From RGIG8597 sp045133795 (lineage in GTDB: Bacteria > Spirochaetota > GWE2-31-10): a stretch of 17,911 bases of DNA. This document shows positions 14,979 through 17,911 of this stretch, piece after piece. Position numbers and translations under genes: made by a program. The first letter of the stretch is position 1, and every line of letters begins with the position of its first letter. The notes beneath the pieces were generated by a model. The model made no database searches, had not been told where the DNA came from, and worked only from the letters and a program-made list of their open reading frames with translations. The DNA lies in NCBI GenBank assembly GCA_045133795.1, contig JBGUUT010000055.1, positions 1-17,911 of the forward strand, given 5' to 3'.

Positions 14979-15971
14979 ATGATTTCTTACAAAGATTTAG
15001 GTCTCGTAAATACAAGAGAGATGTTTAAAAAAGCCGTTGACGGCGGATATGCAATTCCTGCATTTAACTTTAATACAATGGAACAAATGCAAGCTATCGT
15101 ACAAGCTGCAGTTGAAACAAAATCACCTGTAATCATGCAGGTATCAAAAGGTGCTCGTCAATATGCTAACGCTACTATTTTGCGTTACATGGCACAAGGT
15201 GCAGTAGAATATGCTAAAGAATTAGGTTGTGAAAAACCACAAATCGTTCTTCACTTAGACCACGGTGATTCTTTCGAAACTTGTAAATCTTGTATTGATA
15301 TGGGATTCTCTTCTGTAATGATTGACGGTTCTCACCTTCCTTACGAAGAAAACGTTGCTCTTACAAAAAAAGTTGTAGAATATGCTCACCAATTTGATGT
15401 TACTGTAGAAGGAGAATTGGGAGTTCTTGCAGGTGTAGAAGATGAAGTTTGTGCAGAAGAAAGCCACTACACAAAACCAGAAGAAGTAAAAGACTTTGTT
15501 TCTAAAACTGGTGTAGATTCTCTTGCTATTTCTATCGGAACTTCTCACGGAGCTCACAAGTTCAAACCTGAACAATGTGAATTAGTAAACGGTGTTTACG
15601 TTCCACCTCCACTAGCATTTGATGTTTTAAAAGAAATTGAAAAAGAACTTCCTGGATTCCCTATCGTTCTTCACGGATCTTCTTCTGTTCCAATGGATGA
15701 AGTTAATACTATCAACCAATTCGGTGGAAAACTTGAAGCTGCTATCGGTATTCCGGAAGAACAATTGAGAAAAGCTTCAGAATCAGCTGTATGTAAAATC
15801 AACATTGACTCTGACAGCCGTTTAGCTATGACTGCTGCTATCAGAAAAGTTTTTGCTGAAAAACCAGCAGAATTTGACCCTAGAAAATACTTAGGTCCAG
15901 CTCGTGACAATATGAAAAAACAATACATGCACAAAATTGTTAATGTATTGGGTTCTAACGACAAACTATAA
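14979..15971 (+). CDS. fba: Class II fructose-1,6-bisphosphate aldolase
   Basis: Glycolytic enzyme that reversibly splits fructose-1,6-bisphosphate into dihydroxyacetone phosphate and glyceraldehyde-3-phosphate, using a zinc ion. 330 residues, a normal length. Visible active-site elements are HLDHGDS (catalytic Asp94, zinc ligand His95), the EGELG loop with Glu144 and Glu146, GTSHGAHK with His190, and VLHGSSS with His232. KINIDSDSRLA near 272 is also characteristic. AAAGGAG is eight bases before the start. It has its own strong promoter and terminator and appears monocistronic. Codon use differs from the neighbours: proline is almost always CCA or CCT, whereas other genes here use CCG freely. 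That fits a highly expressed gene. Confidence 0.97.
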   Translation: MISYKDLGLVNTREMFKKAVDGGYAIPAFNFNTMEQMQAIVQAAVETKSPVIMQVSKGARQYANATILRYMAQGAVEYAKELGCEKPQIVLHLDHGDSFETCKSCIDMGFSSVMIDGSHLPYEENVALTKKVVEYAHQFDVTVEGELGVLAGVEDEVCAEESHYTKPEEVKDFVSKTGVDSLAISIGTSHGAHKFKPEQCELVNGVYVPPPLAFDVLKEIEKELPGFPIVLHGSSSVPMDEVNTINQFGGKLEAAIGIPEEQLRKASESAVCKINIDSDSRLAMTAAIRKVFAEKPAEFDPRKYLGPARDNMKKQYMHKIVNVLGSNDKL

Positions 15972-16020
15972 GATTTGCATGGGCAAATTATAAATTTGTC
16001 ACTGCTAAGATTTTATAACG

Positions 16021-16083
16021 GCGGTATCTCATTAATGAAGTGTCTAATAATTTGTACACTTCATTAATTGATGCCGCTTTTTT
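16021..16083 (+). terminator. Strong terminator after fba
   Basis: The arms 16021-16043 and 16055-16077 form a stem of about 22 bp. It includes a perfect 13-bp core (ATTAATGAAGTGT with ACACTTCATTAAT) and a GCGG/CCGC base, and is followed by six T (16078-16083). It ends 24 bp before the start of the next gene. Just upstream, ATTTGC/GCAAAT (15973-15988) and CAAATT/AATTTG (15984-15998) overlap and cannot both form. Confidence 0.92.
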
Positions 16084-16107
16084 ATTTATTTTTTATAAGG
16101 CTACAAT

Positions 16108-16908
16108 ATGGAAAACATCAATAACGAAAAATCTCAAGAAATTTTAAAAGCAGAAAATATTTCCATTATAAGAGACAAACATTACATCATAAAAGATATC
16201 TCTTTTTCTATTAATAAGGGAGAAAACTGGGCAATAATCGGACGTAACGGCAGCGGAAAATCTTTTATGCTAAAAATCCTTTCTACATTAGTTTATCCGT
16301 CAGAAGGAACTATTTCGATATACGGAAAGAAATTCGGAGAAACTAACATTTGGGATTTACGAAAAAAAATCGGTGTCGTAAGCGACAGATTACAACACGA
16401 TTATAACGGAACTACAAAAGTTAAAGACGTTATACTTTCCGGTTTTTTCTCCAGTATAGGACTTCACCAAGATGCGGAACAATGGCAAATCGACAGAGTG
16501 AAAGAAATTATGGACTTTTTGCGATTGACTCCGATGGCAGAGCGTTCTTTTGAAACTTTATCGCAAGGTGAGCAAAAACGTGCATTAATCGGAAGAGCTT
16601 TAGTTTTTAAACCGCAATTAATTATTTTAGATGAGCCATGCAGCGGACTTGATATTGCATCTCGTGACGACTTCTTAAACTTCTTAGGCAAAATGATTGC
16701 TGAAGGAATGCAAATTATTTTTGTTACCCATCATATCGAAGAAATTATTCCGGAAATCAGCCATGTTATGCTGATGGAAGAAGGTAAAATTTATAAAGCC
16801 GGAAAAAAAGAAGAAATGATGAAACGCGACCAGTTGCGTTATATTCTCGGCGTAGAAAAGTTTAAGATGAAAGAAAAAAAAGGTCGTTATTGGCCACGCT
16901 ATTATTAA
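16108..16908 (+). CDS. ABC transporter ATP-binding protein, YlmA/ModF type
   Basis: 266-residue ABC ATPase with all expected motifs. Walker A is GRNGSGKS (45-52), the signature is LSQGEQKR (about 151-158), Walker B is LIILDEP (about 171-177), and the switch histidine lies in THH near 208. The GENWAIIGRNGSGKS phrase resembles the YlmA/ModF group, whose transported substrate is generally not known. No permease or binding-protein gene is adjacent, so the partner is elsewhere or the protein works without one. The Shine-Dalgarno is weak (ATAAGG). The start lies 24 bp after the fba terminator, leaving little room for its own promoter, so expression may depend on readthrough. It is followed by a hairpin at 16926-16956. 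Confidence 0.88.
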   Translation: MENINNEKSQEILKAENISIIRDKHYIIKDISFSINKGENWAIIGRNGSGKSFMLKILSTLVYPSEGTISIYGKKFGETNIWDLRKKIGVVSDRLQHDYNGTTKVKDVILSGFFSSIGLHQDAEQWQIDRVKEIMDFLRLTPMAERSFETLSQGEQKRALIGRALVFKPQLIILDEPCSGLDIASRDDFLNFLGKMIAEGMQIIFVTHHIEEIIPEISHVMLMEEGKIYKAGKKEEMMKRDQLRYILGVEKFKMKEKKGRYWPRYY

Positions 16909-16925
16909 TGCTAGTTTTATAAATA

Positions 16926-16968
16926 GGTACTTTGTTCTTTTTCTGTTCAAAGTACCGTCATTTCTTTA
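16926..16968 (+). terminator. Terminator after the ABC ATPase gene
   Basis: GGTACTTTG (16926-16934) pairs perfectly with CAAAGTACC (16948-16956) around a 13-base T-rich loop. The tail GTCATTTCTTTAT is only moderately T-rich, so efficiency may be partial. It starts 18 bp after the stop. Confidence 0.7.
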
Positions 16969-17095
16969 TATGACTCTTGTTTTAATTAAATTATCAAATC
17001 CTCTTACAGTATAAATCATTCATTCATTGTCTGATATCTTGACAAATTAAGGAAATATAGTACTTTATATCAAATTTTTTCAAATTAGAAATCTT

Positions 17096-17119
17096 GCAAA
17101 ATTAAGCATATAATTTTGC
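17096..17119. promoter_or_regulatory. Palindrome over the argJ -10 box, possible operator
   Basis: GCAAAATTA (17096-17104) and TAATTTTGC (17111-17119) are perfect 9-bp arms around AGCATA. The -10 candidate TATAAT (17109-17114) lies within the right half. A repressor bound here would block RNA polymerase. The identity of such a regulator cannot be read from the sequence. Confidence 0.5.
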
Positions 17120-17131
17120 TTTTCACGAGCA

Positions 17132-17178
17132 GGGAAAGTTTCTTCTCAACTACATAGAAGGAGTTTCCCCTTTTTCTA
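17132..17178 (+). terminator. Terminator-like hairpin in the argJ leader, possible attenuator
   Basis: GGGAAA (17132-17137) pairs with TTTCCC (17164-17169), and inside it CTTCT (17142-17146) pairs with AGAAG (17156-17160). The tail CTTTTTCT follows. It ends about 40 bp before the argJ start, downstream of both promoter candidates, so argJ transcripts must read through it. GTTTCC in its 3' arm is complementary to GGAAAC at 17208-17213, beside the argJ Shine-Dalgarno, which allows an alternative pairing. Confidence 0.6.
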
Positions 17179-17217
17179 ATAAGGTAAAAATCAGCCTTAG
17201 TTTCAAAGGAAACGAGT

Positions 17218-17911
17218 ATGGAAAATAAAATCTCTTTCATCGAAAATCCTACCATCGAAATGGTAAAAGGTTTTCATTCAAACGGTGTTGCAGCCGGAAT
17301 CAAAAAAGAAGGTGTTCTGGATTTAGGCGTAGTATTGTCCGATGTCGATTGTATCGGAACCGGAATGTTTACTACTAATAAAGTTAAAGCTGCACCGGTT
17401 TTGGTCTGCAAAAAACATGTTAAAAATAAATTACGTGCAGTTGTAGTAAACAGCGGAAATGCAAATGCTTGTACCGGAACATTAGGACTTGAAGATGCGT
17501 ACAACACATGTAAGGAATGTGCGGAATTATTCAACATTCCTGCAGAAAGTGTTTTGCCAATGTCTACCGGTGTTATCGGGCAAAGATTGCCGTTCAGTGC
17601 AATTTCTTCCGGCTTGAGCAAAATTGCAAAAGTTATTAATGATTCCAATCCTAATAATTTTGCAAAAGCAATCATGACAACTGATACTCGCATGAAAATC
17701 TACGGAGTTACCGTAAAAAATAAAGAGCAAGAATATCACATTGTCGGCGTTGCCAAAGGTTCAGGAATGATTCATCCAAACATGGCAACAACTTTGAGTT
17801 TCCTTTTTACTGACGCAAAAATAAATAAAAAAGCGTTAGAAAAAGCTTTTCATGCCGCAGTAGAAAAAAGCTTCAACAGTATCACTGTTGACGGCGATAT
17901 GAGTACAAACG
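17218..17911 (+). CDS. argJ: ArgJ, glutamate N-acetyltransferase / amino-acid acetyltransferase (5' part)
   Basis: Partial gene: 231 residues are visible and the frame is open at the window end; the family is about 400 residues. ArgJ moves the acetyl group from N-acetylornithine to glutamate, recycling it in arginine synthesis; some members also use acetyl-CoA. Diagnostic blocks are GTGMFTTNKVKAAPV (47-61), VVNSGNANACTG (77-87), MSTGVIGQRLP (115-125) and KGSGMIHPNMATTLSF (180-195). Thr191 is the expected self-cleavage site and nucleophile that splits the precursor into alpha and beta chains. The start has AAAGGA seven bases upstream, and a small GTTTC/GAAAC hairpin overlaps this site. Other arg genes may follow beyond the window. 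Confidence 0.95.
   Translation, partial: MENKISFIENPTIEMVKGFHSNGVAAGIKKEGVLDLGVVLSDVDCIGTGMFTTNKVKAAPVLVCKKHVKNKLRAVVVNSGNANACTGTLGLEDAYNTCKECAELFNIPAESVLPMSTGVIGQRLPFSAISSGLSKIAKVINDSNPNNFAKAIMTTDTRMKIYGVTVKNKEQEYHIVGVAKGSGMIHPNMATTLSFLFTDAKINKKALEKAFHAAVEKSFNSITVDGDMSTN

Larger units (their letters stand above)
16969..17217 (+). other. Intergenic region and leader of argJ
   Basis: With the preceding terminator this is a 309-bp stretch without a gene. It holds two candidate promoters: TTGACA at 17039 with TACTTT at 17061 (spacer 16), and TTAGAA at 17085 with TATAAT at 17109 (spacer 18). It also holds a palindrome across the second -10 box, a terminator-like hairpin at 17132-17178, and the argJ Shine-Dalgarno AAAGGA (17205-17210). 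I see no ATG-led leader peptide with arginine codons and no T-box landmarks. Confidence 0.6.

Noticed and set aside
15255..15964. Minus-strand open frames of 106 and 97 codons
   Set aside because: Both are antisense to the aldolase gene and have no supporting signals.
17120..17217. T-box or arginine leader peptide upstream of argJ
   Set aside because: No T-box conserved sequence, specifier structure or ATG-led peptide rich in arginine was found.

Overview
The window looks like chromosomal DNA from a low-GC spirochaete, most likely a gut or oral Treponema. Four things suggest this. There is a large TPR membrane protein resembling the spirochaetal periplasmic flagellar collar protein FlcA. There is a BspA-like leucine-rich-repeat lipoprotein with the SRTILPT-type N-terminus and YW-x-K C-terminus that I associate with treponemes. 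Several lipoproteins have loose lipoboxes. Maturation genes of an [FeFe]-hydrogenase point to an anaerobe. Species cannot be assigned from sequence reading alone.

Layout. (1) 1-5205, plus strand: two surface lipoproteins in one operon. A small MucBP/InlB-repeat protein is followed by a 1307-residue LRR protein with a 69-bp tandem repeat block, and the operon ends in a strong terminator. Clusters of short perfect palindromes lie on both sides of this pair (51-123 and 5249-5423). (2) 11827 down to 5519, minus strand: a tightly packed operon of flcA-like, acpS, a DUF2225 zinc-ribbon gene, truA, rsmG and a 98-residue Cys-rich lipoprotein, closed by a terminator at 5519-5540. Gaps are short or negative, so flagellar, lipid-synthesis and RNA-modification genes are probably co-transcribed. 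(3) 12062-12766, plus strand: a secreted protein with two early-set/CBM48-like folds, divergent from the flcA-like gene across a palindrome-rich 234-bp gap. (4) 14808 down to 12774, minus strand: a TM1266-family regulator, hydE and a RES-domain protein, apparently one operon. (5) 14979-15971, plus strand: class II fructose-bisphosphate aldolase, with a near-consensus promoter and codon use typical of a highly expressed gene. (6) 16108-16908, plus strand: a stand-alone ABC ATPase of the YlmA/ModF type, starting 24 bp after a strong terminator. (7) 17218 to the window end: the 5' part of argJ behind a leader with promoter, palindrome and terminator-like hairpin.

The most unusual items are the RES-domain enzyme placed in a hydrogenase-maturation operon with no visible antitoxin, the palindrome clusters bracketing the surface lipoprotein pair, the repeated acidic D/L motifs in the cytoplasmic half of the collar-like protein, and the terminator in the argJ leader. 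No tRNA, rRNA, CRISPR array, transposase or phage gene was seen.
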